Source of the DNA: CBDEFX01 sp965237635
GTDB lineage: Bacteria > Chloroflexota > Dehalococcoidia > Lucifugimonadales > CAUZJF01
Reading direction: 5' to 3'
Assembly (NCBI GenBank): GCA_965237635.1
Contig: CBDEFX010000002.1
Location: forward strand, 1,798,001 to 1,862,000
DNA: 64,000 nucleotides
The notes beneath the pieces were generated by a model. The model did not search any database and was not told where the DNA came from. It was given only the letters and a program-made list of their open reading frames with translations. Both the position numbers and the translations under genes were made by a program. Shown in pieces: positions 1-9,338 of the stretch; the first letter of the stretch is position 1, and the number at the start of each line of letters is the position of its first letter.

Positions 1-391
1 CCGGACGGCTCACCCGCTCGGCACGCCGGTTGACCCTGCATCTTCCGGATCGCTGGCCTTGGACTGAGAAGTTCAGCCGTGCCTTGGCCCGGCTGCGAGC
101 CATTCCACTCCCGGCCTGACGGCACCGTCGGCGACCGACCGACCCACCGGACAACCGAAGATCCCCGCAGACTCGTGCCAGCCCGGTCCGAGAGAGTTCC
201 CTGCTGCGTATTCTCTCGCCATCCCGCGCATCGCAACTCCCGCAGACGGCCATAGAGGCCCCTGTGCGGCGATGAAGACCGTCCGCCGACCTCCCTACCC
301 CAAATGGAACCCAGGCTATTTCCCCTGTAGCTCCCTCACCCCCCTTCCGCTTTCCTCACGCCGTCCATCGGTGTCCTTCGGTGGATTCGGG
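1..391 (+). mobile_element. IS1380-a copy 1, 3' remnant cut by the window edge
   Basis: These bases match the last 391 bases of the complete element at 7620-9338: the end of the transposase gene (stop at about 120), the non-coding tail and the terminal repeat TCCTTCGGTGGATTCGGG at 374-391. The bases next to the end are CTAAG. The rest of the copy lies outside the window, so completeness is unknown. It truncates the phage gene that begins at 518. Confidence 0.93.
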
Positions 392-518
392 CTAAGACAG
401 ACGCATAAAGCGACTGGAATTCGATAATCACGGCAGGCCCAACCGTCTCCGCTCGAACCTGCCGCGCGTGTTGGGACTTGCCTGCATCAGCCGGACCGCT
501 GATAAGGATGCCAGGCAT
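392..518 (-). pseudogene. Phage-type P-loop protein, 5' fragment truncated by IS1380-a
   Basis: About 42 codons remain, starting at ATG 518, nine bases after the capsid gene stop. The N-terminus contains GPADAGKS, a Walker A nucleotide-binding loop (GxxxxGKS), so this was probably a small ATP-binding protein encoded just downstream of the major capsid gene. Its reading frame runs into the IS end at 391. The Walker A match is visible; the exact role cannot be determined because the rest of the gene is missing. The position in a head-gene order suggests a phage origin. Confidence 0.6.
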
Positions 519-526
519 AAGCGCCC

Positions 527-1790
527 CTAGTTACTTACGAATTTGATGCGCTTGAAATTGGCCGTCCGAGGTAGGCCGAAATTCCAGAGCCAGTTGACGG
601 TCAACTTAACCTCGCCCTTGTTGGCGTTGGAGTAGGGGTCTCTGACAAGCTCTCCCCTATTCCAGACGGGTGCCACTCCCGCTCCCGCCATGCCCCTGGC
701 AAGGCCCACGAATGCCCCAAAGTCGCCGTTAGCGGTGTTGGATTCGATGTGTCCGCGCACCATCCAACTCAGGCCCGCCGCCGTCAGGAATCGGGCGATG
801 GTCTCATTGTCAGCCGCCGAGTTGTGAATCGTCGAGTACCACAAGGTATTCGCGCCGACCGCTGCCACAACCGACAGGTCGGCCAGCGACGCAGCGTAGA
901 TGCCATCAACGAAACTCAAGAACGCCTCTAGCGTCTTGTCGGCCTTGACCTTGTTGGTCTGGGTGATCGTCTCCTCACCGATAAGCAGGGTCTCCAAACC
1001 GGCAATGTCAGTGATGTCCTCGTTGGCCGTCGCGTCGCCCCTGAAGATGGTCCTATCAACCCGCTCGACGATGCCCTCCCTCATGTCACGAAGGATGGCG
1101 TCGCTCAATCCAGGAACTCGGCTATGGTCCTCAACGCTGTAAATTCCGTGTACGGCGTTTCGGGTCGGCTTCAACTCGCTTACCGTGAAGGTGTACGCCG
1201 ATTCACCCGCAGCTTGCGTCCGTCCGCGCTGCTCCCCACTTCCACCAGCAGTCAAAACAGGGTGCGCAGTGATACCAGGTGGCACCGACTCGAAGTTGAT
1301 ACCGATGCGCATGACGGCTGAATCCGCGAATACGCGGTCAACCCAACTACGCGCCATGACGTCGGCGTCGCCGTCCCTCAAGGCCCTGACCTCAATGGCG
1401 GGTGCCAGCAGGTCGAGCGGGAACATATTCTCAGGAACGCCGACGTGTTGGTTCAACTCGGCCTCAGCGCTCGACGTGACGCCGGTTCCGGCCATCGCCG
1501 CGCCGATGTACCGCCCAAAATTGATCTTGGAGCGCAGCTCCGTTTCTTCCCGTTCTTCCGATGTCTCGGTGACCTCGGCCTGCTTCTCCACCACCCTTCT
1601 CGGCGGTCTCCTCAGGCTGCGCCAGGAGCGCGGCCTGCAACGCGACCTCGGCGGGTCGAACCATCTTCATGGCCTTCTCCAGGTCGCCGTCGTAGTCCTC
1701 CGAGCGCTTCTCCTCGGCGGTCTCCAAAAGGTCGGTTATCTTGGCCTTGATCTCGCTGACCTTCAGTTGTGCTTTCTGTACGATATCCAC
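527..1790 (-). pseudogene. HK97-fold phage major capsid protein, frameshifted
   Basis: The gene begins with GTG at 1790, preceded by a strong AGGAGG site seven bases upstream. The first 60-odd residues form a charged helical segment (MDIVQKAQLKVSEIKAKITD onward), like the delta/scaffold region of HK97-type capsid precursors. The frame then shifts by one base between about 1595 and 1606, and the remaining 355 residues continue in another frame to the stop at 527. The C-terminal body contains typical capsid P- and A-domain patterns, with the late stretches GELVRDPYSNANKG and VKLTVNWLWNFGL. Restoring one base would give about 420 residues, the usual size. Either a sequencing error or genuine decay could explain the shift. 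It lies directly downstream of the integrase gene on the same strand. Confidence 0.75.
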
Positions 1791-1930
1791 GTTTCGGCCT
1801 CCTATGGGGGCTCCCGTCCATTATTCGGTTGTCAATCTCAATAATACCACATCTAGGGGGTGAGGCGTCACCGCATACCACATATGGTAGAGATTAGGGA
1901 CTTGACGCCATTAAGTTAATGAGGGTAGCG

Positions 1931-3139
1931 CTAGAAGGGCAGGGGGTCCAGGAAACTGGCCCACGCTTGCATGATCTCGCGGCGTTCCTCTAGCAGGTCC
2001 TCGCGGTCATAGGCTTGCGTTACCGAAGTTCCTATCGAGTGCGCCAACGCCAGTTCGATAGCCTCAAACCGTGCGCCGTATTCAGCCTTGGCCCAGCCGC
2101 GAAAACTGGTTCTGAATCCGTGCGGAGTCGCGCCGATCCGGTCTTTCTCGCAACGGTCTAACAGGGAATTTTCAGATAGAGGCTTGCCGGTAGGCATCCG
2201 GAATACATGCCCGTCCGTCACTTCCACCAACTGGAATATCGAATCATCGGCGGCGTCCGGGTCCGGGATATGCCGGACTTGCCGCAGGATGACTATGGCT
2301 TGGTTAGACAACGGTACGCGGTGGGAACGCTTGGCCTTCATCCGGTCTGCGGGAATCTTCCAAATGGCGTTTTCAAGGTCTACCTCAGCCCATACCATCC
2401 CGCGTATCTCAGACGTTCGCGCCGCCGTCAAAATCAGAAACTCAAACGCCAGCCTGGTCACCCGCAGGGCATACCCAAATTGAACCTTGCGGATTGCCGC
2501 CCCTACTTCACAGTAGGGCAACGTCCGGTGATGCTCCGGTACGTGCTTGACTTTCTTCACCAGTTCACCCAGGGCATCATCGGCGGGATCGTCAATGCGG
2601 TAATCGTGCGCCCGCGCCCAGCGGAACACCTTGGCCAACGCTTGCCGCACCTTCCGTGCCGTTTCGTGATTCTCAGTCCGTAGGGGCGTCAACAGGTCCG
2701 CAAGGTCAGTCCGGGTTATCTCCGCAACGTCCCTGTTACCCAGCGTCGGGAAGGTGTGAATCTCAAGACGGCGTAACCAGCGTTTCGCGGTCGCCGCGCC
2801 CCATTCCTCAAGGTTCAATTCGTAGACGGCCTGCGCCGCATCCGCAAACGTCGGGATAGCTGGCGTTTCCTTGACAGGGGCGGGAACATGGCCGGCCTCA
2901 AATGGATTCTTGCCGTTCTGAATCGCCCCAAGGTTGGCGGCTGCAATCTTCCGGGCGTTGGACAGGCTTACCTTGGCAACGCCGCCCAGCCCTCGGTCAG
3001 TCCGCTTGCCGCCGAGCTGGACGCGTTGAATCCAGCTTTTGGAGCCAGCCGGTCTTACCACCAGGTAAAGCCCGTTCCCGTCGCCGTAGCGTCCGGGCTC
3101 GGAGATTTGGGTAACCATTTTCGCCGTTAGCTTGCCCAT
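1931..3139 (-). CDS. Tyrosine recombinase (prophage/island integrase, P4-like)
   Basis: This 402-residue protein has an N-terminal arm-binding domain of the DUF4102 type (residues 1-90, with GLYLVVRPAGSKSW and GVAKVSLSNARKIA), a SAM-like core-binding domain (about 110-210) and a C-terminal catalytic domain. Visible catalytic residues are Arg in TAARTSEIRG, the HxxR motif in HGFRTSF, His in ALAHSIG and the nucleophile Tyr in TQAYDRED. The ATG at 3139 is preferred over an earlier TTG because GGAGG lies five bases before it. The gene starts 116 bases past the 3' end of tRNA-Arg and reads away from it, the usual arrangement for integrases that use a tRNA 3' end as attachment site. Full length, apparently intact. 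Confidence 0.93.
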   Translation of the reverse strand: MGKLTAKMVTQISEPGRYGDGNGLYLVVRPAGSKSWIQRVQLGGKRTDRGLGGVAKVSLSNARKIAAANLGAIQNGKNPFEAGHVPAPVKETPAIPTFADAAQAVYELNLEEWGAATAKRWLRRLEIHTFPTLGNRDVAEITRTDLADLLTPLRTENHETARKVRQALAKVFRWARAHDYRIDDPADDALGELVKKVKHVPEHHRTLPYCEVGAAIRKVQFGYALRVTRLAFEFLILTAARTSEIRGMVWAEVDLENAIWKIPADRMKAKRSHRVPLSNQAIVILRQVRHIPDPDAADDSIFQLVEVTDGHVFRMPTGKPLSENSLLDRCEKDRIGATPHGFRTSFRGWAKAEYGARFEAIELALAHSIGTSVTQAYDREDLLEERREIMQAWASFLDPLPF

Positions 3140-3254
3140 CCAGTCCTCCAATTCTTACCACACTTACCCCGCGGTTCCTACCACACTGTTAACCTTGTGG
3201 CACTAATTGTAAGGCATAGCTATAGCTAAATCAAGTCTTTTGTGTGGGAAAAAG

Positions 3255-3327
<73 letters not shown>

Positions 3328-3492
3328 ACAACGCTCACAGTTTAGCAACGCCACGAGGCAGCGGTCAACGAGTTTTACCCGGCCGTATGGGCAACGCCGA
3401 CCCGGTGGACAGTGAACCTGCCTAGGCTCAGGCGTTTGTAACCACTCTGTGACCGCCAACTGGTAACAAAACCCTTTCCAGTACCTCACCGC

Positions 3493-3684
3493 CTATGTAT
3501 TTTGTGGCCCCTGAGGCTGCTGTTCCCGCTCGGCCTTCTCGCGTATCGCTTCCTCAAGCCACACACCAACCGCCTTGCCCGAGGTCCTCGCTGCTTTCCT
3601 AGCCCTGTCAGCAGCAGCTGGGTCAACTCTCGCTCTGAAGACGGGCTTGATGCCAGTGCGGGGTCTGCCGGTTCTGGGTGCCAC
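3493..3684 (-). CDS. Small basic protein, possible ribbon-helix-helix regulator
   Basis: A 63-residue ORF starts at GTG 3684. It has a basic N-terminus (MAPRTGRPRTGIKP), a short beta-like segment (VFRARVDPAAADRA), then helices ending KAVGVWLEEAIREKAERE. The strand-helix-helix layout and length resemble CopG/Arc-type DNA-binding proteins carried by plasmids and integrative elements. No clear ribosome-binding site precedes it. It sits next to the tRNA on the side away from the integrase. Function is inferred from shape only. Confidence 0.45.
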   Translation of the reverse strand: MAPRTGRPRTGIKPVFRARVDPAAADRARKAARTSGKAVGVWLEEAIREKAEREQQPQGPQNT

Positions 3685-4083
3685 TGGGGGAATTATGATG
3701 GCTGTGGCACAACAAGTCGAGCCGCGGCCTTTTTAAATACGTGGCCCGCTGCTCGCATGCCTTTCTCGCACTTCAATGCCCCAAGGCGGATTGTCCGTGC
3801 GCACGCTAGGTCGGAGAATTGACGAAGATGCTCGTTGGACAGCTGGGCACTCGCTTCACTAACGACCCTGGCCTACGCTGGGCCTTCCTAGTCCAGCATC
3901 TGGAGCTAACAACAACGCAAAATCACCCTCTGCGGAGGCTGGCCCCCATCCGCCCCCAGAAAGCGTTCAACCCTTTTGCATATCTACACACCCCCGCCCA
4001 GGCCCTTCTACAATTTTGATTTTGAAAATTACATGGAGGGGCGTATCGTATAATGCCAGCATTCGACCGGCGGGAGGCAACAG
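3685..4083. other. Intergenic stretch upstream of the arrestin-like pair
   Basis: I see no convincing gene here; the short plus-strand ORF at 3819-4019 lacks a ribosome-binding site and family features. The right end carries a promoter-like TATAAT at 4049-4054 and GGGAGG at 4072-4077. The latter is a well-placed ribosome-binding site for the ATG at 4084. Confidence 0.5.
4049..4054 (+). promoter_or_regulatory. Candidate -10 box for the arrestin-like genes
   Basis: A perfect TATAAT lies 30 bases before the ATG at 4084. The AT-rich stretch just upstream contains TTGAAA, but at 21 bases its spacing is longer than the ideal, so the -35 element is uncertain. Confidence 0.35.
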
Positions 4084-4690
4084 ATGGTCTACAAGCTCAA
4101 GCCCTTGGAACTAGGCCTGGACTTCGAGGACAAGGACTACAACCTCGGTGACACGATTGACGTCCAGGTCACCTTGACGACCAACGGGGACGTGAACGTC
4201 CGAGAGGCGAGGGTTGACCTAGTATGTGAGGAGAACTATACGCGCAATGAGAGCGGGGTGGTTATGGGCCTCGGCGGGAAGATAGGGGTCCAAGGATATG
4301 AATATCGGGTGGGAGGCCCCCCGGGCGACGACTGAGTTAGCATCCCCAAGCTCCTGGGTGAGCCAGAGAGCGGAGACATATGTTCACAGTAGCACTGTCT
4401 TTGTCAAGGAGGCGTCACTCGATTCAGACAGACCGAGCGTCCACAGTGTTAGATTGCATATTCAAGAAGTGCCTCCGAAACACCTCGATGAAGCCGCAGA
4501 CCTGCAGCGGGATGCTGAAGCCTCCTGGACGTTCAAATGGACGGTCGTCGCCTCGGTCAACGTAGTGCGAGGCCGGGACCAGAAGAGGCAGCGAAAGGTG
4601 AAGGTGAAGCTGCCGGAGCTGCTAGAACAGCGCGTCGGAGCAAAGGTTCGCATATCCAAGCCGAGGAAGAGGACAGGCCCTTCAGCTTAG
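4084..4690 (+). pseudogene. Arrestin-fold protein 1, frameshifted
   Basis: The first 80 or so residues (LELGLDFEDKDYNLGDTIDV, then VREARVDLVCEENYTR) look like the N-terminal beta-sandwich of arrestin-like proteins. The frame breaks at the run CCCCCCGGG (4317-4325) and continues one frame over with YVHSSTVFVKEA, PSVHSVRLHIQEVPP and SWTFKWTVVASVNVV to a stop at 4690. Deleting one base in that run joins both halves. The second half aligns with the neighbouring gene at 4724, which shares the VHSS-VF and VRL-IQ-E-PP patterns, so the two are tandem paralogues. A homopolymer sequencing error is possible. The function of such bacterial single-domain arrestin proteins is not established. Confidence 0.6.
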
Positions 4691-5119
4691 CAAAACCCGT
4701 TTTTAGCCCCTAGGAGGAGTTCCATGGTTAGCCGCGTGCGTCCAATAGATGTATCCGTGTCGTTCGATGACAGGACTTACAAGCTAGGTGAGGCCATTGA
4801 CTTGACCATCGAGATGAGCCCTAACCGTGAGTGTCAGGTCAGGGAGGGCCGCGCGGGCCTCATGCTTGAGGAGCGCTGGACAGAGAGGTCTATACTCTCA
4901 TACGAGAAGCCCATCTTCGGCCAAGGTTCGGTCAGGGGCGGAGCCCCCCGCCAAATCGGAACCGAGACTGTCACCAAGGACGTGTCCAAGGACCATAAGG
5001 AGACTTCAGTCCACAGCAGTGTAGTGTTCCTGGAGAACGTCCAGGTGCAGCCCGGCAGTCCCGCCAGACACGCGGTCCGACTCCAGATCCAGAGGGAGGC
5101 CCCCCCTCATGCCGGTAAA

Positions 5120-6838
5120 CCCGAATCCACCGAAGGACACCGATGGACGGCGTGAGGAAAGCGGAAGGGGGGTGAGGGAGCTACAGGGGAAATAGCCTGG
5201 GTTCCATTTGGGGTAGGGAGGTCGGCGGACGGTCTTCATCGCCGCACAGGGGCCCCTATGGCCGTCTGCGGGAGCTGCGATGCGCGGGATGGCGAGAGAA
5301 TACGCAGCAGGGGACTCTCTCGGACCGGGCTGGCACGAGTCTGCGGGGATCTTCGGTTGTCCGGTGGGTGGGTCGGTCGCCGACGGTGCCGTCAGGCCGG
5401 GAGTGGAATGGCTCGCAGCCGGGCCAAGGCGCGGCTGAACTTCTCAGCCCAAGGCCAGCGATCCGGAAGATGCAGGGTCAACCGGCGTGCCGAGCGGGTG
5501 AGCCGTCCGGCCAGGGAGAAGAACCGCTGCCGGAGGGTCTTGGTGGTGGCTATCCGCTCTCCCAGACCGATCCGCGCCGTCCAGCGGGCCAGGTTGTGGG
5601 CCATCGTCTGGACGGCCAGCCAGGCGCCGTTGGCGGCGAAGCGGCCCGAGGGGAGATGGTTCAGCCCGACGCCGTACTTGAGGTCGCGTATGGCATTCTC
5701 GATCTCGGCGTGGCGGCGATGGTCAGCCTCCAGTTCGAGCAACTCCCCGTCCCGGTCGGTGATGAAGCCATGATAGCTGTATTTGGCGAAGAGGGCCAGT
5801 TGGGAACCGGGCGTCGGCTTCACCCGCCGGACGATGAGCCGTACCGGCGCGGCGTCCGCCTCGGCCTGGAAGGGGGTGCAGGTGGTCTCGGCCACATCGG
5901 CGGCACCGTCCATCCAGTAAGGAATCGGCGTCCAGGCATCTTCGGGTATCGCCTCGATGAGATTGTGCAGGCTTTTGTGCTGGCGGATGGTGATGGAGAA
6001 GCGGACATCCATCTTGCGGCAGACGGATACCACGCCATGAGTGTAGAACCCGCTGTCGGCCCGTAGCGTGAGTCGTCCGTCGGCCCCGGCGTAGCGCACC
6101 CGTCCCACCGTCTCCCGCAGGAAGTGGGCGGCGCCGCGGGCGGTGTTGGCCCGGCCCTCGCGCAGCCGGGACATCAGCACGTCTCCGGTGCCGGCGGCGA
6201 TGGCCGGCAGCGGGTAGTAGCCCCGCTTGCCGGTATAGCCGTGGTGGCGGGCGCCTTCCTTGGCCAGTTCGTAGGTCTCGCAGATGGTGGAGTCCAGGTC
6301 AATGGTCAGGGGCCCGTCGCCGGGTCCCGCCCCGGCCTGCCAAGCCCGGGCCAGCAACTCGCGGCTCACCCGGTCGAGTTGACGGACGTGGCCCCACCGG
6401 AAGCTGCGCAGGAAGGTGCCCAGGGTGGATGGCGCCTTGACCGTGCCGCCCAGGGTGCAGGCCGTCCCCCCGGTGCGCAACACATCGGCGTCGTCAATGC
6501 AGTCGCCCCCAGCCAGCGCAGACGCCACCAGCGTCATCATCTTGTCGCTCGTGTTCGCCCGCCCCGGGGCATCGCCCAGGTCGAGGCGCTGCCGGACGAG
6601 TTCGGGCAGGCCGAGGTGCCGCGCCAGGGTGGCCGGAAGGAGCAGCCCGGCATTGGCCACCAAGCGGCGGTCGTCGAAGGTGATTTGGATCCGGTCGGGG
6701 TGGTTGCGTGGCAGCATCTATTGGGTGCTCCTTTTCCGGGGCCGTTTTTTTGCTACAAAACCATTATCCCAGAAGCACAGGAGTACCTTCTTGCCGCCTC
6801 AGGACGCTAACCCGACGCCCTCCTTCGGTGGATTCGGG
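5120..6838 (-). mobile_element. IS1380-a copy 2, complete
   Basis: The 1719-bp element is bounded by the inverted repeats CCCGAATCCACCGAAGGA (5120-5137) and TCCTTCGGTGGATTCGGG (6821-6838). It is flanked by a perfect 5-bp duplication, GTAAA. It has the same length as copies 3 and 5 and is nearly identical to them. The transposase gene lies on the minus strand. Confidence 0.95.
5392..6717 (-). CDS. IS1380-family DDE transposase (IS1380-a copy 2)
   Basis: This 441-residue transposase catalyses cut-and-paste movement of the element. Acidic catalytic residues can be assigned by position: Asp in LTIDLDSTICE, Asp in LRADSGFYTHG and Glu in HAEIENAIRDLKYGVG, with the long insertion between the second and third that is typical of the IS1380/IS4-like fold. 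It starts at ATG 6717, about 120 bases inside the element end. The protein differs from copies 3 and 5 at only a few residues and looks functional. Confidence 0.93.
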   Translation of the reverse strand: MLPRNHPDRIQITFDDRRLVANAGLLLPATLARHLGLPELVRQRLDLGDAPGRANTSDKMMTLVASALAGGDCIDDADVLRTGGTACTLGGTVKAPSTLGTFLRSFRWGHVRQLDRVSRELLARAWQAGAGPGDGPLTIDLDSTICETYELAKEGARHHGYTGKRGYYPLPAIAAGTGDVLMSRLREGRANTARGAAHFLRETVGRVRYAGADGRLTLRADSGFYTHGVVSVCRKMDVRFSITIRQHKSLHNLIEAIPEDAWTPIPYWMDGAADVAETTCTPFQAEADAAPVRLIVRRVKPTPGSQLALFAKYSYHGFITDRDGELLELEADHRRHAEIENAIRDLKYGVGLNHLPSGRFAANGAWLAVQTMAHNLARWTARIGLGERIATTKTLRQRFFSLAGRLTRSARRLTLHLPDRWPWAEKFSRALARLRAIPLPA

Positions 6839-6990
6839 GTAAAGCCAAGATAAAGTGGTGGCTTCAGGCGGTAATCGACGTTGCCGGTGCTCGGGACATC
6901 AAGCCGCGGCACAAGGTCACCATACTGGCAATTGATGCGAAAAGACCTCGCTAGCCCCTTCCGTTAGTGGGCCAGTAGACCCAGTCTCCG

Positions 6991-7619
6991 CTACCTCAGC
7001 CTGAAGTAGGCCAGGCCAGCCAGGGCCGCTGCTAGGCCAAGGAAGGCCCACTGGGAGAGGCTTGGCACTGTAGGTGGATTCGCCGGGTCGAACTCGTAAG
7101 CTCCGATGTCGCACCGCGTGCCCTTCGGCCGCGCGACACCTCGCTGGTCCGTGGTCTCACAGGCGGTCCCGCCGCTACCTGGTGTGGCAGGGTTGCCAGC
7201 GTCGATGGCCGGGCTGCCAGGGAGCAGGGCATGAGTAAGCGTGGGTCCTCCGTTATCCCGTAATGGACCGAGGAGCGGGTCAGTGTTGGATAGGTCTGTT
7301 GGCTGTGTCAGGTTGCAGGTGCCATCGCTATCGAGGTTATGACCGAGCGATGCGATGCTTCCGGTACAGTCTCCGCCCGAGAGGTTACGGGCAATCATGG
7401 TATTGGCGACATTCGCGATCCCGCCGCCAATCCAGATGCCACCGCCACTGCCACCCGTCGAGTTGCCACTAACATTGGTGTTGGTAATAGTTAGCGTGCC
7501 CGAGAATATCGCTATACCTCCACCGTCGCTGACCACCGCGACATTGCCGAGTAGAGTCCCAGGAAGTGGTGTAAGAGGGAGAGGGTCTGGAGAAAGAGAG
7601 ACCACCGCGTCATCCTAAG
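6991..7619 (-). pseudogene. Beta-helix surface protein with IPTL-CTERM anchor, 5' end lost
   Basis: About 200 C-terminal residues remain. They contain right-handed beta-helix-like repeats (GTLTITNTNVSGNSTGG, NVANTMIARNLSGG), a choice-of-anchor-type stretch (SPAIDAGNPATPG, DQRGVARPKGTRCDIGAYE) and a C-terminal sorting tail: PTVPSLSQWAFLGL, a hydrophobic segment and the basic end YFRLR. That tail matches the IPTL-CTERM pattern linked to export and membrane sorting. The 5' part is cut off by IS1380-a copy 3 at 7620 and does not reappear on the other side of that IS, so the junction is not a simple insertion. Confidence 0.75.
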
Positions 7620-9338
7620 CCCGAATCCACCGAAGGAGGGCGTCGGGTTAGCGTCCTGAGGCGGCAAGAAGGCGCTCCTGTGCTTCTGGGATAATGGTTT
7701 TGTAGCAAAAAACCGACCCCGGAAAAGGAGCACCCAGTAGATGCTGCCACGCAACCACCCCGACCGGATCCAAATCACCTTCGACGACCGCCGCTTGGTG
7801 GCCAATGCCGGGCTGCTCCTTCCGGCCACCCTGGCGCGGCACCTCGGCCTGCCCGAACTCGTCCGGCAGCGCCTCGACCTGGGCGATGCCCCGGGGCGGG
7901 CGAACACGAGCGACAAGATGATGACGCTGGTGGCGTCTGCGCTGGCTGGGGGCGACTGCATTGACGACGCCGATGTGTTGCGCACCGGGGGGACGGCCTG
8001 CACCCTGGGCGGCACGGTCAAGGCGCCATCCACCCTGGGCACCTTCCTGCGCAGCTTCCGGTGGGGCCACGTCCGTCAACTCGACCGGGTGAGCCGCGAG
8101 TTGCTGGCCCGGGCTTGGCAGGCCGGGGCGGGACCCGGCGACGGGCCCCTGACCATTGACCTGGACTCCACCATCTGCGAGACCTACGGACTGGCCAAGG
8201 AGGGCGCCCGCCACCACGGCTATACCGGCAAGCGGGGCTACCACCCGCTGCCGGCCATCGCCGCCGGCACCGGAGACGTGCTGATGTCCCGGCTGCGCGA
8301 GGGCCGGGCCAACACCGCCCGCGGCGCCGCCCACTTCCTGCGGGAGACGGTGGGACGGGTGCGCTACGCCGGGGCCGACGGACGACTCACGCTACGGGCC
8401 GACAGCGGGTTCTACACTCATGGCGTGGTATCCGTCTGCCGCAAGATGGATGTCCGCTTCTCCATCACCATCCGCCAGCACAAAAGCCTGCACAATCTCA
8501 TCGAGGCGATACCCGAAGATGCCTGGACGCCGATTCCTTACTGGATGGACGGTGCCGCCGATGTGGCCGAGACCACCTGCACCCCCTTCCAGGCCGAGGC
8601 GGACGCCGCGCCGGTACGGCTCATCGTCCGGCGGGTGAAGCCGACGCCCGGTTCCCAACTGGCCCTCTTCGCCAAATACAGCTATCATGGCTTCATCACC
8701 GACCGGGACGGGGAGTTGCTCGAACTGGAGGCTGACCATCGCCGCCACGCCGAGATCGAGAATGCCATACGCGACCTCAAGTACGGCGTCGGGCTGAACC
8801 ATCTCCCCTCGGGCCGCTTCGCCGCCAACGGCGCCTGGCTGGCCGTCCAGACGATGGCCCACAACCTGGCCCGCTGGACGGCGCGGATCGGTCTGGGAGA
8901 GCGGATAGCCACCACCAAGACCCTCCGGCAGCGGTTCTTCTCCCTGGCCGGACGGCTCACCCGCTCGGCACGCCGGTTGACCCTGCATCTTCCGGATCGC
9001 TGGCCTTGGGCTGAGAAGTTCAGCCGCGCCTTGGCCCGGCTGCGAGCCATTCCACTCCCGGCCTGACGGCACCGTCGGCGACCGACCCACCCACCGGACA
9101 ACCGAAGATCCCCGCAGACTCGTGCCAGCCCGGTCCGAGAGAGTCCCCTGCTGCGTATTCTCTCGCCATCCCGCGCATCGCAGCTCCCGCAGACGGCCAT
9201 AGGGGCCCCTGTGCGGCGATGAAGACCGTCCGCCGACCTCCCTACCCCAAATGGAACCCAGGCTATTTCCCCTGTAGCTCCCTCACCCCCCTTCCGCTTT
9301 CCTCACGCCGTCCATCGGTGTCCTTCGGTGGATTCGGG
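7620..9338 (+). mobile_element. IS1380-a copy 3, complete but with mismatched flanks
   Basis: The inverted repeats at 7620-7637 and 9321-9338 bound 1719 bp. The left flank is CTAAG and the right flank GTAAG, so only four bases (TAAG) match. The genes on the two sides are unrelated: the beta-helix protein on the left and the O-antigen ligase on the right. This suggests recombination between IS copies, or an assembly join, after the original insertion. Confidence 0.93.
7741..9066 (+). CDS. IS1380-family DDE transposase (IS1380-a copy 3)
   Basis: A full-length 441-residue copy of the same transposase as at 5392-6717, in opposite orientation. It has the same acidic residues (LTIDLDSTICE, LRADSGFYTHG, HAEIENAIRDL). 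Small substitutions such as YGLAKEG in place of YELAKEG distinguish it. ATG 7741 lies 121 bases inside the left end of the element. It appears intact. Confidence 0.93.
   Translation: MLPRNHPDRIQITFDDRRLVANAGLLLPATLARHLGLPELVRQRLDLGDAPGRANTSDKMMTLVASALAGGDCIDDADVLRTGGTACTLGGTVKAPSTLGTFLRSFRWGHVRQLDRVSRELLARAWQAGAGPGDGPLTIDLDSTICETYGLAKEGARHHGYTGKRGYHPLPAIAAGTGDVLMSRLREGRANTARGAAHFLRETVGRVRYAGADGRLTLRADSGFYTHGVVSVCRKMDVRFSITIRQHKSLHNLIEAIPEDAWTPIPYWMDGAADVAETTCTPFQAEADAAPVRLIVRRVKPTPGSQLALFAKYSYHGFITDRDGELLELEADHRRHAEIENAIRDLKYGVGLNHLPSGRFAANGAWLAVQTMAHNLARWTARIGLGERIATTKTLRQRFFSLAGRLTRSARRLTLHLPDRWPWAEKFSRALARLRAIPLPA

Larger units (their letters stand above)
4724..6954 (+). pseudogene. Arrestin-fold protein 2, split by IS1380-a copy 2
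   Basis: ATG 4724 follows AGGAGG by six bases. The left part encodes 132 residues (starting MVSRVRPIDVSVSFDDRTYK) up to Lys at 5117-5119. The IS occupies 5120-6838. The flanking GTAAA is duplicated at 5115-5119 and 6839-6843, and the frame resumes exactly after it as AKIKWWLQAVIDVAGARD, ending at TAG 6952-6954. Removing the IS and one GTAAA restores a 168-residue protein whose C-terminal strand matches FKWTVVASVNVVRGRD of the upstream paralogue. This is direct evidence that the gene was intact before insertion. Confidence 0.85.

Noticed and set aside
3819..4019. A 66-residue plus-strand ORF upstream of the arrestin-like genes
   Set aside because: No ribosome-binding site, no family features, and it ends in a promoter-like AT-rich stretch.
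5368..6810. Long antisense ORFs inside all IS1380-a copies (171, 228 and 232 residues)
   Set aside because: They mirror the GC-rich transposase gene, have low-complexity Gly/Arg/Pro composition and no ribosome-binding sites.
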